From Pseudomonadota bacterium (GTDB lineage Bacteria; Pseudomonadota; Gammaproteobacteria; Burkholderiales; Gallionellaceae), in NCBI GenBank assembly GCA_021848465.1, contig JAJZUP010000008.1, positions 1-45,676 on the forward strand: a stretch of 45,676 nucleotides of DNA, read 5' to 3'. Numbering within the stretch: position 1 is the stretch's first letter; each line of letters opens with the position of its first letter. Below the pieces are notes generated by a model. That model saw only the letters and a program-made list of their open reading frames with translations, did no database searches and was not told the origin of the DNA. The translations under genes and the position numbers were made by a program. Positions 8,860 through 17,947 of the stretch are shown here, piece by piece.

Positions 8860-10542
8860 ATGCTGCTGGAAACCCTCAGTGCCATGCGCGACCTGCCGCG
8901 CCTGCATGAAATCACGACCGTCATGATCCGTCATGGCTTCGGCGACGTGATGCGCCGCATTGGCATCATCTCGTTACTGGAACGTGCCGGGCAAATACTG
9001 AGATTTCACACCGCAGAAGAGCGGCATGCGGCACTGGAGACCCCGCAACGAATCCGCCGCGCATTCGAGGAGCTCGGCCCAACCTTCATAAAATTGAGCC
9101 AATTGATGGCGACGCGGGTGGATATTTTTCCGCCTGAATGGATTGCCGAATTCGAGATGTTGCAAGACAGGGTCCCGCCGACACCTTTCGATAGGCTGTT
9201 GCCGGGACTGGAAAAGTCACTGGGAAAATCGCCATTCGACTTGTTTCCCGATCTGCAAACCGAGCCTTGCGGTTCAGCTTCGATCGCCCAGGTACATCGC
9301 GCCAGCCTTCCCGACGGTACGCCCATCGTACTGAAAATTATTCGCCCTGATATCCGCCCGATAATCGAAGCCGACCTGCGCATCCTCAAGCATATCGCGG
9401 CATTGATCGAGTCTGAAATACCGGAGGCACGCCGCTACCAACCGGTGCAGATCGTCAATGAGTTTGCGCGCTCGCTGCTGCGCGAGCTTGACTTGTCGCT
9501 GGAGGCAAGCGCACAGGAGCGAATACAAAAAAGCTTCGCCAATGATCCGGGCATCGTCATTCCTCGCATCTACTGGGAATGGACCAGTCCGCAACTGAAT
9601 GTCCAGCAATATATCAACGGGATTCCCGGAAATGATCTCGCGGCTGCCGAAGCGCGGGGCCTTGACCGCAAGATACTGGCGGCACGCGGGGCTGACGTGA
9701 TCCTGAAAATGGTTCTGGTAGACGGCTATTTCCATGCCGACCCGCACCCCGGCAATGTGTTTTACCTGCCGGGAAACCGCCTGGCCTTGCTCGACTTCGG
9801 CATGGTTGGCCGCCTTACCGACCAGCGCCGCAACCAGATCGTCAACCTGCTGGTATCCCTCGCCCAGCATGACGAGCGCGCCATGCTGGATGTGCTGATG
9901 GACTGGGCCGAAGACGGCGTCATTGACGAAGATCGCCTGTACCGGGATGTCAGCGAACTGGCCTCGGACTATGAGTTCCGCTCGCTCAAGGATATCCGTC
10001 TGGGCGACCTGCTCGATGAAATCACTGCGATCATGCGCACCCACCTGATCGTCCTGCCTGCCGACCTCACGCTGCTGTTCAAGACGCTGATTACCCTGGA
10101 GGGCTTGGGGCTCAAGCTCGATCCGGATTTCCGCATCACCGACCACCTCGATCCATTCCTCAGGCGCGTCATTCGCCAGCGCTACCATCCTGCCACATTG
10201 TTAAAGCGCGGCAAGCACGGGCTGCACGACATCCTCAGCCTGCTTGGCGGCTTGCCTCGCGATGCCGCACGCCTGTTGAAGGAAGCACGGCGCGGCAGAC
10301 TGAAAATTGACCTCGACATCAAGCGCCTTGACCACTTCGGCCACCAGATCGACCGCAGCAGTAACCGCCTGACTATTGGCCTGCTTACCGCCGCGCTGAT
10401 CGTCGGCTCCTCCATCGTCATGACGGTACAGGGCGGCCCCACGCTATTTGGCCTGCCGCTATTCGGATTCCTCGGCTTCACGATCGCGTTCTTCAACAGC
10501 GTCTGGATCGTTGTGTCGATCTGGCGCTCCGAAAAGGAATAA
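8860..10542 (+). CDS. ABC1/UbiB/AarF-family atypical kinase
   Basis: A 560-residue member of the ABC1 (ADCK/UbiB) family, membrane-associated atypical kinases/ATPases that support ubiquinone biosynthesis. Seen: FIKLSQ at 76-81 in the place of the KxGQ motif (K78, with Ser for Gly), GSASIAQVH at 138-146 as the nucleotide loop, VLKIIRP with the ATP-binding lysine, HADPHPGN at 292-299, DFG at 312-314, and two C-terminal membrane helices (about 508-555). The N-terminus differs from that of classical UbiB as I recall it, so this may be a paralogue rather than the housekeeping ubiB. It is coupled to the upstream helical protein. Followed by 130 bases of spacer with no clear terminator. Confidence 0.87.
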   Translation: MLLETLSAMRDLPRLHEITTVMIRHGFGDVMRRIGIISLLERAGQILRFHTAEERHAALETPQRIRRAFEELGPTFIKLSQLMATRVDIFPPEWIAEFEMLQDRVPPTPFDRLLPGLEKSLGKSPFDLFPDLQTEPCGSASIAQVHRASLPDGTPIVLKIIRPDIRPIIEADLRILKHIAALIESEIPEARRYQPVQIVNEFARSLLRELDLSLEASAQERIQKSFANDPGIVIPRIYWEWTSPQLNVQQYINGIPGNDLAAAEARGLDRKILAARGADVILKMVLVDGYFHADPHPGNVFYLPGNRLALLDFGMVGRLTDQRRNQIVNLLVSLAQHDERAMLDVLMDWAEDGVIDEDRLYRDVSELASDYEFRSLKDIRLGDLLDEITAIMRTHLIVLPADLTLLFKTLITLEGLGLKLDPDFRITDHLDPFLRRVIRQRYHPATLLKRGKHGLHDILSLLGGLPRDAARLLKEARRGRLKIDLDIKRLDHFGHQIDRSSNRLTIGLLTAALIVGSSIVMTVQGGPTLFGLPLFGFLGFTIAFFNSVWIVVSIWRSEKE

Positions 10543-10672
10543 TCACGACCATACTGCCGCCTTATCCGCGTAAAGCGGCACTCTGGGGCAGAACGGATTA
10601 CTGGCAATATTTCCCGTTGGCCGCTGCAAATTCGCCCTCGGTGCAATGCCCGCCTCAGGGTAAAATAGCCCC

Positions 10673-12274
10673 ATGTTAAGACTCACCGAAATCCGCCTCC
10701 CGCTCGACCATTCCGCCGACCAGCTCAAGGCTGCCATCCTGCAAAGACTGGACATCGCTGCCGACAGGCTCAAGGACTATACCCTGTTCCGACGCGGTTA
10801 CGACGCGCGCAAAAAGAACGCCATTGTGTTCGTCTACACCCTCGATGTGGAGGTTACGGACGAAACTGCACTACTGAAGAAAAAAATTCCGCACGTCGCC
10901 CCGGCGCCGGACATGGCATACCGCTACGTGGCGCAAGCCCCGGCCGCTCTGCAAGAGCGTCCGGTGGTGATCGGTCTGGGTCCGTGCGGCATCTTCGCCG
11001 GGCTGCTGCTGGCGCAGATGGGCTTCAAGCCCATCATCCTCGAACGCGGCAAGGAAGTACGCGAAAGAACAAAGGACACCTGGGGCTTGTGGCGCAAGGG
11101 CAAGCTCGATCCCGAGTCGAACGTGCAGTTCGGCGAAGGCGGTGCGGGCACCTTCTCGGACGGCAAGCTGCACAGCGGCATCAAGGACCCGCGCTTCCTC
11201 GGCCGCAAGGTGATGGCCGAGTTCGTCAAGGCGGGCGCGCCGGAAGAAATCATGTACGTGAGCAAGCCGCACATCGGTACCTTCCGCCTGGTCGGCATGG
11301 TGGAACAAATGCGGCACGAGATGGAACAACTGGGCGCGGAGATCCGTTTCCAGAGCCGCGTGGCCGACATCGAGATTTCTGATGGACAAGTACAGGCCGT
11401 GCTGCTGGCCGACGGCACGCGCATCGCCACGCATCACGTGGTGCTGGCGGTAGGCCATTCGGCGCGCGACACCTTCGAGATGCTGCATCAGCGCGGCGTG
11501 TATATGGAGGCCAAACCTTTCTCCATCGGCTTCCGCATCGAGCATCCGCAGTCAGTCATCGACCGCGCCCGCCTCGGCCCCAACGCGGGCAACGAACAAC
11601 TGGGCGCGGCTGACTACAAACTGGTACACCATGCCAGCAACGGCCGCGCGGTGTACAGCTTCTGCATGTGCCCCGGCGGCACCGTGGTCGCCGCCACCTC
11701 GGAAGAAGGCCGCGTGGTCACCAACGGCATGAGCCAGTATTCGCGCAACGAACGCAACGCCAACAGCGGCATCGTGGTCGGCATCACCCCCGAGGATTAT
11801 CCCGGCGACGTGCTGGCAGGCGTGGAGCTGCAACGCCTGCTAGAATCGCGCGCCTTCGAACTCGGCGGCAAAAACTACAACGCCCCGGCGCAACGCGTCG
11901 GCGACTTCCTCGCCGGACGTCCCTCCACAAAACTCGGCGAAGTCGTGCCCTCCTACACCCCCGGCGTCACCCCCACCGACCTCTCTACCGCCCTACCCGA
12001 CTACGCCATCGCCGCCATCCGCGAAGCCCTGCCTGCCTTTGAGAAACAGCTCAAGGGATTCGCCATGGCCGACGCCGTACTCACCGGCGTCGAAACACGC
12101 ACCTCCTCACCGGTGCGCATCAAGCGCGGTGAGGATTACCAGAGCATCAACATCAAAGGGCTGTACCCAGCCGGCGAAGGCGCAGGCTATGCAGGCGGGA
12201 TACTCTCGGCGGGAGTGGACGGCATCGAGGTAGCCGAAGCGGTGGCACTGGATATGCTGCCACCGCGTACCTGA
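10673..12274 (+). CDS. FAD-dependent oxidoreductase, COG2509 type
   Basis: A 533-residue flavoprotein. Residues about 1-95 form a small N-terminal domain (RLTEIRLPLDHS...) typical of this group. A dinucleotide-binding motif GLGPCG lies at about 101-106, followed by LERGKEVRERTKDT and the strongly conserved FGEGGAGTFSDGKL. The C-terminus has LYPAGEGAGYAGGI, the second FAD contact. Family members are annotated as uncharacterised FAD-dependent dehydrogenases; substrate and pathway are unknown. The ATG at 10673 follows TAAAAT by a few bases and no strong ribosome site is seen, so the message may be nearly leaderless. It converges on the CDGSH gene with a gap of four bases. Confidence 0.88.
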   Translation: MLRLTEIRLPLDHSADQLKAAILQRLDIAADRLKDYTLFRRGYDARKKNAIVFVYTLDVEVTDETALLKKKIPHVAPAPDMAYRYVAQAPAALQERPVVIGLGPCGIFAGLLLAQMGFKPIILERGKEVRERTKDTWGLWRKGKLDPESNVQFGEGGAGTFSDGKLHSGIKDPRFLGRKVMAEFVKAGAPEEIMYVSKPHIGTFRLVGMVEQMRHEMEQLGAEIRFQSRVADIEISDGQVQAVLLADGTRIATHHVVLAVGHSARDTFEMLHQRGVYMEAKPFSIGFRIEHPQSVIDRARLGPNAGNEQLGAADYKLVHHASNGRAVYSFCMCPGGTVVAATSEEGRVVTNGMSQYSRNERNANSGIVVGITPEDYPGDVLAGVELQRLLESRAFELGGKNYNAPAQRVGDFLAGRPSTKLGEVVPSYTPGVTPTDLSTALPDYAIAAIREALPAFEKQLKGFAMADAVLTGVETRTSSPVRIKRGEDYQSINIKGLYPAGEGAGYAGGILSAGVDGIEVAEAVALDMLPPRT

Positions 12275-12278
12275 AAAC

Positions 12279-12524
12279 TCAGAGCTTCTGGTGCGAACCG
12301 TCGCACCTGATGCCATTGCGGCTATGTTTGCAGGCGCAAAAATAAATGGTTTCGGATTTATCTGCCTTGAATTCCTGCGGGGCAAACCCTGTTCCCTGGT
12401 GTTTGCCGTCACAGAACGGCTGCGTCGCACTCTTTCCGCAGGTGCAATACCAGTAACTCTTGCCGGCCTCGACAGCGACAGCACAGGGAGATTTTTGCGC
12501 AATATGTGGCTCTTTCGCGGACAT
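12279..12524 (-). CDS. Tandem CDGSH iron-sulfur protein
   Basis: An 81-residue cytoplasmic protein with two CDGSH-type [2Fe-2S] sites. Site 1: C27, C29, C38 and H42 (YCTCGKS...PFCDGKH). Site 2: C63, C65, C74 and H78 (FCACKHS...IRCDGSH). The 3Cys-1His ligand set is that of the mitoNEET/Miner2 superfamily; two sites in one short chain is a known bacterial form. These proteins bind labile clusters and act in redox or cluster transfer; the partner here is unknown. The second site lacks the usual proline before the CDG. It stands alone, convergent with the FAD oxidoreductase. Confidence 0.93.
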   Translation of the reverse strand: MSAKEPHIAQKSPCAVAVEAGKSYWYCTCGKSATQPFCDGKHQGTGFAPQEFKADKSETIYFCACKHSRNGIRCDGSHQKL

Positions 12525-12738
12525 CGTTTTACTCCTTATCGTTAATGGCTGAAAAAAACTGCTTCATGATAAAACCTCTTTTGCTCATCTGGTTAGCTGC
12601 TACAAAAACAACAGGCCTATACCCACACCATTAATGTGACTGAACTATTCCACGCGCCACCGGTCTGACGTTTGCCCGGAAAATTCGGGCGAGATGTAAA
12701 TCAGGCAATTCAACGTAGCAACTTTAAGGAGATGCAAC

Positions 12739-12849
12739 ATGAAAAACGTCGAGAACAACAGTCTTCCCAAAGACAGTGAATTCAATATGGCGCTGAGTTG
12801 GCTATCCGCTGCTGCCTTTGCGATTGCGAGCGCCGTCGGCCTCTCCTGA
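12739..12849 (+). CDS. 36-residue small protein with C-terminal hydrophobic helix
   Basis: A short frame encoding a polar N-terminus (MKNVENNSLPKDSEF) and a hydrophobic C-terminus (WLSAAAFAIASAVGLS) long enough for one membrane helix. It is preceded by AAGGAG at 12726-12731, seven bases before the ATG, and followed 18 bases after the stop by a near-ideal UUCG-loop terminator. The untranslated leader contains a GCCCG/CGGGC hairpin at 12674-12690. Ribosome site, frame and terminator together make a convincing expression unit. The function is unknown; a small membrane peptide or regulator is possible. The overlapping antisense frame has no such signals. Confidence 0.72.
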   Translation: MKNVENNSLPKDSEFNMALSWLSAAAFAIASAVGLS

Positions 12850-12867
12850 AATGCCGCGGAATGTCTG

Positions 12868-12899
12868 AACAAAGGGTGCTTCGGCACCCTTTGTTATTT
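12868..12899 (+). terminator. UUCG-loop terminator of the 36-residue gene
   Basis: A perfect 12-bp stem, AACAAAGGGTGC with its complement, closes a TTCG tetraloop. The right arm ends in TTTGTT, followed by ATTTG. The A-rich left foot makes it potentially bidirectional, but the only + strand gene it can serve is the 36-residue one. Confidence 0.9.
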
Positions 12900-12902
12900 G
12901 TA

Positions 12903-12933
12903 TTAGGGCGTGTTAACGCTAATTTCACGCCCT
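12903..12933 (-). terminator. Hairpin at the end of the small membrane protein gene
   Basis: TTAGGGCGTG (12903-12912) pairs with CACGCCCTA (12926-12934, nine pairs) across a 13-base AT-rich loop. The TAG stop of the - strand gene at 12932 lies in the arm. The same arm sequence recurs in the hairpin at 45346-45369, also starting at a TAG stop codon. Confidence 0.6.
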
Positions 12934-13120
12934 AGAACAGCGTCACAAAGCGATTGCGATTGGCGTATGCAATTGACCACGCCCCTACTGCCATCGTCCA
13001 GGTAATGAATTTTGCAAAGAATGCGTGGAATATCAGCACATCCATTTGCAGCAAAACTGCAAACGCGGTGATATTGAATGCCAGCATTGCGTAAATAACC
13101 GATAACGGCAGTCTGAACAT
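12932..13120 (-). CDS. Small two-helix membrane protein, unknown function
   Basis: A 62-residue protein with two hydrophobic segments (about 5-25 and 28-52) joined by a short turn, ending in the basic tail YANRNRFVTLF. AAGGGGG lies four bases before the ATG at 13120, a strong ribosome site. It has no signal-peptide cleavage site or cysteine. No family is recognised. It stands alone between convergent and divergent small genes, and its stop codon lies within a hairpin arm. Confidence 0.65.
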   Translation of the reverse strand: MFRLPLSVIYAMLAFNITAFAVLLQMDVLIFHAFFAKFITWTMAVGAWSIAYANRNRFVTLF

Positions 13121-13162
13121 AGCGCCCCCTTAGCCACAAGATTGGTATTGGAATCCCGTTTT

Positions 13163-13201
13163 CCCGCCTTCCCTGAACCGGCGGGACCAACTATTTTTTA
13201 T
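13163..13201. other. Unassigned hairpin with downstream T-tract
   Basis: TCCCGCC (13163-13169) pairs with GGCGGGA (13181-13187) and a run of seven T residues follows at 13195-13201. As a + strand terminator the spacing is too long and no + strand gene precedes it. On the - strand it lies in the leader of the small membrane protein gene. Its role is not clear. Confidence 0.35.
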
Positions 13202-13262
13202 AAGGATGGCCTATAAAAGGAAAGAATGCAATTCCATTGCGGTCTGCTGAAAAACGCAAAAC

Positions 13263-13397
13263 TCAATTGTGGATTACGTCGGGTGTCTGGCGCGGTGTAC
13301 TGTCGATGCGAACGCCATGGTAGCTGGCAGATAACGAGCAGGCGGACACGATTACGCTGAGCAACAACAAGGCCAGCCGCCTCATTGTTTTAGCCAT
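13263..13397 (-). CDS. Small lipoprotein downstream of der
   Basis: A 44-residue frame with a basic start (MAKTMRRLA), a hydrophobic segment and the lipobox-like VSAC with C20 as lipid-anchored cysteine, leaving a short mature peptide of 25 residues. The ATG at 13397 overlaps the der stop by eight bases (the two frames share ATGGCTAA), so it would be translated by coupling to der; an alternative start is at 13385. Small lipoproteins are often missed. No family is recognised, and the lipobox is the only functional clue. Confidence 0.5.
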   Translation of the reverse strand: MAKTMRRLALLLLSVIVSACSLSASYHGVRIDSTPRQTPDVIHN

Positions 13398-14787
13398 ACA
13401 GCCTGCGTCCGCGAATACGGGCGCGATGGGCGGCGCGTTGCTCACTTTCGGTAAGTACCTTTTTTTTCCCCTCAAACGGGTTCTTGCCGGACTTGAACTC
13501 AATCCGCAACGGCGTTCCCTGCAAGCGGAACGCCTCGCTGAAACAGGTTTCCAGATAGCGCCGATAGGTTTCCGGCACTTTTTCCAACGCGCTGCCGTGA
13601 ATCACGATCAGCGGCGGGTTGCTGCCACCCTGGTGCGCATAACGCATCTTGGGGCGGAATGCGCCACTGCGCGGCGGTTGCTGCCGCTCGATTGCTGCTT
13701 CCAGCACACGGGTCAGTTGCGGGGTAGGCAGCTTGGCCATGGCAGCCGCATAAGCTGCGTTCACCGACTTCAGCAAGGCGTCGACCCCTGTGCCATTCAA
13801 TGCAGAAATAAAGTGATGCTTGGCAAAGTCAAGGAAATGCAGCTTGCGGTCAATATCGCGCTTGGCGGTATCACGCTTGTAATCATCCAGGCCGTCCCAC
13901 TTGTTCACCGCCAGCACCAGGGCACGCCCGGCCTGCAACACGAAGTCCGCCAGATGGGCATCCTGCTCGGTGATCTGGTCGCGCGCATCCACCACCAGAA
14001 TCACGACATTGGCATCCTCTATGGCCTGCAGGGTCTTCACCACCGAGAATTTTTCAATTGCCTCGTCGATCTTGCCGCGTCGGCGCACGCCGGCCGTATC
14101 GATGATGGTGTAATGACGACCGGCACGTTCGAAATCGATATAGATACTGTCACGCGTCGTTCCGGGCTGGTCAAACGCAATCACGCGCTCTTCGCCCAAA
14201 ATCGCATTCACCAGAGTGGATTTCCCGACATTTGGGCGCCCCACGATAGCCAGCTTGGGATGATCCGTTTTTTCATCGGGCAGGCTTTCCTGTTCGGGCA
14301 ATTCGTTCAGCGCCACTTCGATCATTTCGGTGACATTGTCGCCATGGGCCGAAGAGATCGGGATTGGTTGCCCTAGCCCCAATTCATGGAAATCGCTGGT
14401 CACGCGTTCACGCTTCATCCCCTCGGCCTTGTTGACCAGCAACAACAACGGACGACCGGTCTTGCGCAATTGAGTGGCAATGATGCGATCCTGCGGGGTC
14501 AGGCCGTCACGACCATCCACCAGGAACAGCACAAGATCGGCCTCATCAATGGCCTGCCGCGTCTGCTTGGCCATCTCGTGCAGGATACCTTCCTTGGCCA
14601 CTGGCTCCAGGCCGCCCGTATCCACCACCAGGTAAGGACGCTCCCCGACGCGCCCGCGCCCATAGTGACGGTCCCGCGTCAGGCCGGGCAAATCGGCAAC
14701 CAGCGCATCGCGGCTGCGCGTCAAGCGATTGAACAAAGTGGATTTGCCCACGTTGGGGCGTCCAACCAAAACCAGCGTGGGTAACAT
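13390..14787 (-). CDS. der: Ribosome-assembly GTPase Der (EngA)
   Basis: A 465-residue protein with two consecutive GTPase domains, each with GRPNVGKS (residues 9-16 and 183-190). The first has DLPGLTRDR and NKAE, the second DQPGTTRDS and NKWD. A KH-like C-terminal domain follows. Der acts in 50S subunit maturation in the cytoplasm and is essential in most bacteria. It is the last large gene of the hisS-yfgM-bamB-der block, 11 bases after bamB, the same order as in E. coli. Confidence 0.97.
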   Translation of the reverse strand: MLPTLVLVGRPNVGKSTLFNRLTRSRDALVADLPGLTRDRHYGRGRVGERPYLVVDTGGLEPVAKEGILHEMAKQTRQAIDEADLVLFLVDGRDGLTPQDRIIATQLRKTGRPLLLLVNKAEGMKRERVTSDFHELGLGQPIPISSAHGDNVTEMIEVALNELPEQESLPDEKTDHPKLAIVGRPNVGKSTLVNAILGEERVIAFDQPGTTRDSIYIDFERAGRHYTIIDTAGVRRRGKIDEAIEKFSVVKTLQAIEDANVVILVVDARDQITEQDAHLADFVLQAGRALVLAVNKWDGLDDYKRDTAKRDIDRKLHFLDFAKHHFISALNGTGVDALLKSVNAAYAAAMAKLPTPQLTRVLEAAIERQQPPRSGAFRPKMRYAHQGGSNPPLIVIHGSALEKVPETYRRYLETCFSEAFRLQGTPLRIEFKSGKNPFEGKKKVLTESEQRAAHRARIRGRRLYG

Positions 14788-14798
14788 GATGATCCGCT

Positions 14799-15926
14799 TT
14801 AGTGAATTGCCAGGAAATAAAGACCGCCGTCTCCGGTTTGCACGGCAAAACCGTCATCGGCAGGAACAGGGGCGGAACGAATCGCGCTGCCATCCGTCTT
14901 GAAGCGCGCCATGAAACTGCCGTCATCGCGGTTCAGCACGTGCAGATAGCCCTCAAAGTCCGCAACGACCACCCCGTTATCCAGCGCAAGCGGCGCGGTG
15001 GTTTTACGATTCAGCAACTGGTCGTTCTTCCAGTATGAGCTGCCGCTCAATTTATCCAGCCCCATCACGACTCCACTGCTATCGGTCAGGTACAGGTATT
15101 TGCGCGACATGGTCAGGCCTTTGTCGCTCGACAAATCGCGGTTCCATAACGAGCCGCCCTGCTCAGCATCAAAACAGGCCAGGCGCCCCTGAAAGGACAC
15201 CACGCACACTTCGCTGTCATCCACAATCGGCAGGCTGGTAATGTCGCTGATGCGTTCCAGTTCGGTATTGCCGCGCGGCTGGGACACGGTCGCCTCCCAG
15301 ACAATCACCCCGCTATGCAAACCGATTGCAGCCAATTTCCCGGCCGGGAAACCCACATAAACAATACCGTTGTGGATCGTGACGCCAGCATTGCTGCGCG
15401 CGACGAGCGCGGGCGTCGCCCGCTCATACAGCCACATGCGCTTGCCGTTCTGGCTGTCCAGGCCGGCTATCCGTCCGTCCCCACTGCGCACGACCACCAC
15501 TCCGTCCACCAGGCTGGGTGCGCTCAGCACTTCGCTGGACACCTTGCTGGTCCACAGCAAATTTCCGGAGCTTTCCTGGTAAGCCGATACATCGCCCTTC
15601 AACCCGCCCACCAGCACCAGCCCATCCGCGGCGCCGACGCCTCCGGAAATGACCGTATGATTATCCGCACGCCAGCGCAATCTGCCACTGGTTTTGTCAA
15701 AACACTGGATGATCCCTTTCGCATTGGCGGCAATCACCGAATCATGCGTCACAGCCGGAAGCAGCGCGTTGTTTTCCATCTTGCCGACATTCTGGTGCCA
15801 ACGCACATCGAATTTAAGCGAAGATTTGAAATTGGTCAGCTTGGCCGGCTTAACCAGGTTCTTGTCACTGGAACAGCCGGTTGCCAGCAATGCCAGCACC
15901 ACCAGGAGCGCATATGCCCCTCTCAT
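14799..15926 (-). CDS. bamB: Outer membrane assembly lipoprotein BamB
   Basis: A 375-residue lipoprotein. The signal peptide ends in LLATGC with C18 as the lipidated residue. The rest is a PQQ-like beta-propeller with repeated blades of the type SGxxxW (for example [16 protein letters not shown]). BamB is the propeller subunit of the BAM complex that inserts beta-barrel proteins into the outer membrane. Its start overlaps the yfgM stop by four bases (ATGA). Confidence 0.95.
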   Translation of the reverse strand: MRGAYALLVVLALLATGCSSDKNLVKPAKLTNFKSSLKFDVRWHQNVGKMENNALLPAVTHDSVIAANAKGIIQCFDKTSGRLRWRADNHTVISGGVGAADGLVLVGGLKGDVSAYQESSGNLLWTSKVSSEVLSAPSLVDGVVVVRSGDGRIAGLDSQNGKRMWLYERATPALVARSNAGVTIHNGIVYVGFPAGKLAAIGLHSGVIVWEATVSQPRGNTELERISDITSLPIVDDSEVCVVSFQGRLACFDAEQGGSLWNRDLSSDKGLTMSRKYLYLTDSSGVVMGLDKLSGSSYWKNDQLLNRKTTAPLALDNGVVVADFEGYLHVLNRDDGSFMARFKTDGSAIRSAPVPADDGFAVQTGDGGLYFLAIH

Positions 15927-16561
15927 TTACCGTCCCCCAAGCCGTCCAGCTTGAGCTGGATCAGGCTGCGGTACATGCTGGAAGGTTCCACCTTGTCGAG
16001 TGCTTGCTTGTAAGCCTGGCGCGCCTCCTCGACCTTGCCCTGTGCGCTCAGCACATCGCCTTTGAGGTCCGCATACAGACCGGTAAACGCTTCCGGATGC
16101 GCTGCATTCAGCAACTTCATCGCACCGTCATAATCCTTCTCGTCCAGCAGCAAAGCGGCCAGCTTCAAACGTGCGGTATCCTGCAACCCGGCTTCACGGG
16201 CATGTTCGATCACCCACTGCAACTGGGTCTTGGCGCGCGCGGCATCGCGCATCTGCAGGTTAACTTGGGCGGCGACCAGTTGCGCGCGCGGCGCGTAAGC
16301 CGTGTCGCCAAACTTGTCCACCAGCGCGGCCACCGCATCATTCACCCGCTTCGGGTCATTGCTCAAAGTCTGCCGCTCCACCTCAGTAAACAGCTTGGCG
16401 GCCTCAGCCGATTGTTCGGTCTGGTGCTTCTTCCAGAACTGCATTCCGGCAAAGCCCAGCAAGGCTACGACGACAGCAACAATCACCCAGGTGCCATATT
16501 GCTTCCACCAAGCCCTCAACGCATCGACCTGCTCCTGCTCATGTAAATCCAACTCAGCCAT
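15923..16561 (-). CDS. yfgM: YfgM-like ancillary SecYEG translocon subunit
   Basis: A 212-residue protein with a cytoplasmic N-terminus containing EQEQVDALRAWWKQYG, one membrane helix at about 24-42, and a periplasmic helical TPR-like domain. This is the YfgM/DUF2133 layout. YfgM associates with the Sec translocon and periplasmic chaperones. Position between hisS and bamB is conserved. The start is ten bases after the hisS stop; the 3' end overlaps bamB by four bases. Confidence 0.92.
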   Translation of the reverse strand: MAELDLHEQEQVDALRAWWKQYGTWVIVAVVVALLGFAGMQFWKKHQTEQSAEAAKLFTEVERQTLSNDPKRVNDAVAALVDKFGDTAYAPRAQLVAAQVNLQMRDAARAKTQLQWVIEHAREAGLQDTARLKLAALLLDEKDYDGAMKLLNAAHPEAFTGLYADLKGDVLSAQGKVEEARQAYKQALDKVEPSSMYRSLIQLKLDGLGDGK

Positions 16562-16571
16562 TTCCGCTTCC

Positions 16572-17843
16572 TCACTTGATCAATTCATGAATACTTTGTG
16601 GCAAAACCTGTAATGCTACCAACCGCTGCTCACCGCTCTTGCGCAATGGCTTAAGCATAACAGCATTCGCCGCAGCCTCATTGTCGCCGATGATAACCGC
16701 ACATGCCGCCCCGCTGCCGTCTGCTTTTTTCATCTGCGACTTGAAGCTGCCGCCGCCACAATGCATCAACACGCGCATACCGTCATTACGCAGGCTTTCC
16801 GCCACCTGCCATGCCATGCTTTCGGCCTGCTCGCCCTGATGCACCACATAAACATCCAGCGCCTCCGGCACAGCGACCTGCCCATCTTCCTGCATCAGCG
16901 CCAGCAGGCGCTCGATGCCCATCGCAAAACCGCATGCAGGCGCCGGCTTGCCCCCCATCTGCTCAACCAGCCCGTCATAACGTCCGCCAGCGCAAATTGT
17001 ACCCTGCGCCCCCAGGCGCGTAGTCACCCATTCAAATACCGTGCGGTTATAGTAATCCAGTCCGCGTACCAGACGCGGATTGATCTCGTAGGCAATGCCC
17101 TGGCGCGTCAGAATCGCCTGCACTGCTTCGAAATGCCTGATTGCCTCTTCCTCCAGTTCATCGATCAGCTTGGGGGCACCCGCCACCAGTTCCTGCATTG
17201 CCAGGTTTTTCGTGTCCAAGATGCGCAACGGGTTGCTGTAAAGACGACGCTGGGCGTCGGCATCCAGCATGTCCTTATGCTGCTCGAAATAGGCAATCAA
17301 TTTCTCGCGGTGACGCTGGCGCGAGGCCGCATCGCCAAGGGTGTTCAACTGAAGAGCGACATCGCGGATGCCCAGCCCTTTCCACAAGCGCGCGCACATC
17401 ACGATCTGCTCGGCATCGATATCCGGGCCGGCAAATCCCAACGCTTCCACGCCAACCTGGTGGAACTGGCGGTAGCGCCCCTTCTGCGGCCGCTCATGAC
17501 GGAACATCGGACCGTTGTACCACAGACGCTGCGGCGCGTTATACAACAGGTTGTGCTGCAATGCCGCGCGCACACAGGAGGCTGTACCTTCCGGACGCAG
17601 CGTAAGCTGGTCGCCATTCAGGCTATCCTCAAAACTGTACATTTCTTTTTCGACAATATCGGTCACTTCGCCGATCGCGCGCTTGAACAGCGCAGTCGGC
17701 TCCACCAGCGGCATGCGGATATTGCGATAGCCATAAGCCTCCAGCCAGTGGCGCACCACTTCCTCGAATTTCAGCCAGAGCCGCGCCTCTTCCGGCAAGA
17801 TGTCGTTCATTCCTTTTACGGCTTGCAATACAGGATTACTCAT
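16572..17843 (-). CDS. hisS: Histidyl-tRNA synthetase
   Basis: A 423-residue class II aminoacyl-tRNA synthetase. Seen: the N-terminal [11 protein letters not shown], motif 2 ([16 protein letters not shown]) and the histidine-binding signature [14 protein letters not shown]; an anticodon-binding domain forms the C-terminal quarter. The start at 17843 gives [11 protein letters not shown], the common N-terminus; a TTG start at 17873 would add ten atypical residues. No strong ribosome site is visible. It is the first gene of the hisS-yfgM-bamB-der block. Confidence 0.96.
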   Translation of the reverse strand: MSNPVLQAVKGMNDILPEEARLWLKFEEVVRHWLEAYGYRNIRMPLVEPTALFKRAIGEVTDIVEKEMYSFEDSLNGDQLTLRPEGTASCVRAALQHNLLYNAPQRLWYNGPMFRHERPQKGRYRQFHQVGVEALGFAGPDIDAEQIVMCARLWKGLGIRDVALQLNTLGDAASRQRHREKLIAYFEQHKDMLDADAQRRLYSNPLRILDTKNLAMQELVAGAPKLIDELEEEAIRHFEAVQAILTRQGIAYEINPRLVRGLDYYNRTVFEWVTTRLGAQGTICAGGRYDGLVEQMGGKPAPACGFAMGIERLLALMQEDGQVAVPEALDVYVVHQGEQAESMAWQVAESLRNDGMRVLMHCGGGSFKSQMKKADGSGAACAVIIGDNEAAANAVMLKPLRKSGEQRLVALQVLPQSIHELIK

Positions 17844-17947
17844 CAGACAAATATGGAAATGGAAAAAGTTCAACCAGCGTGCGCCGGCACGATTATGTTC
17901 GAAAGTGTAATTTTAGCAGGAAAGCACTGCCTCCAGATACTGCCGTG

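Noticed and set aside
12645..12887. - strand frame of 80 codons opposite the 36-residue gene
   Set aside because: It runs through the terminator stem and has no ribosome site; the + strand frame has both expression signals.
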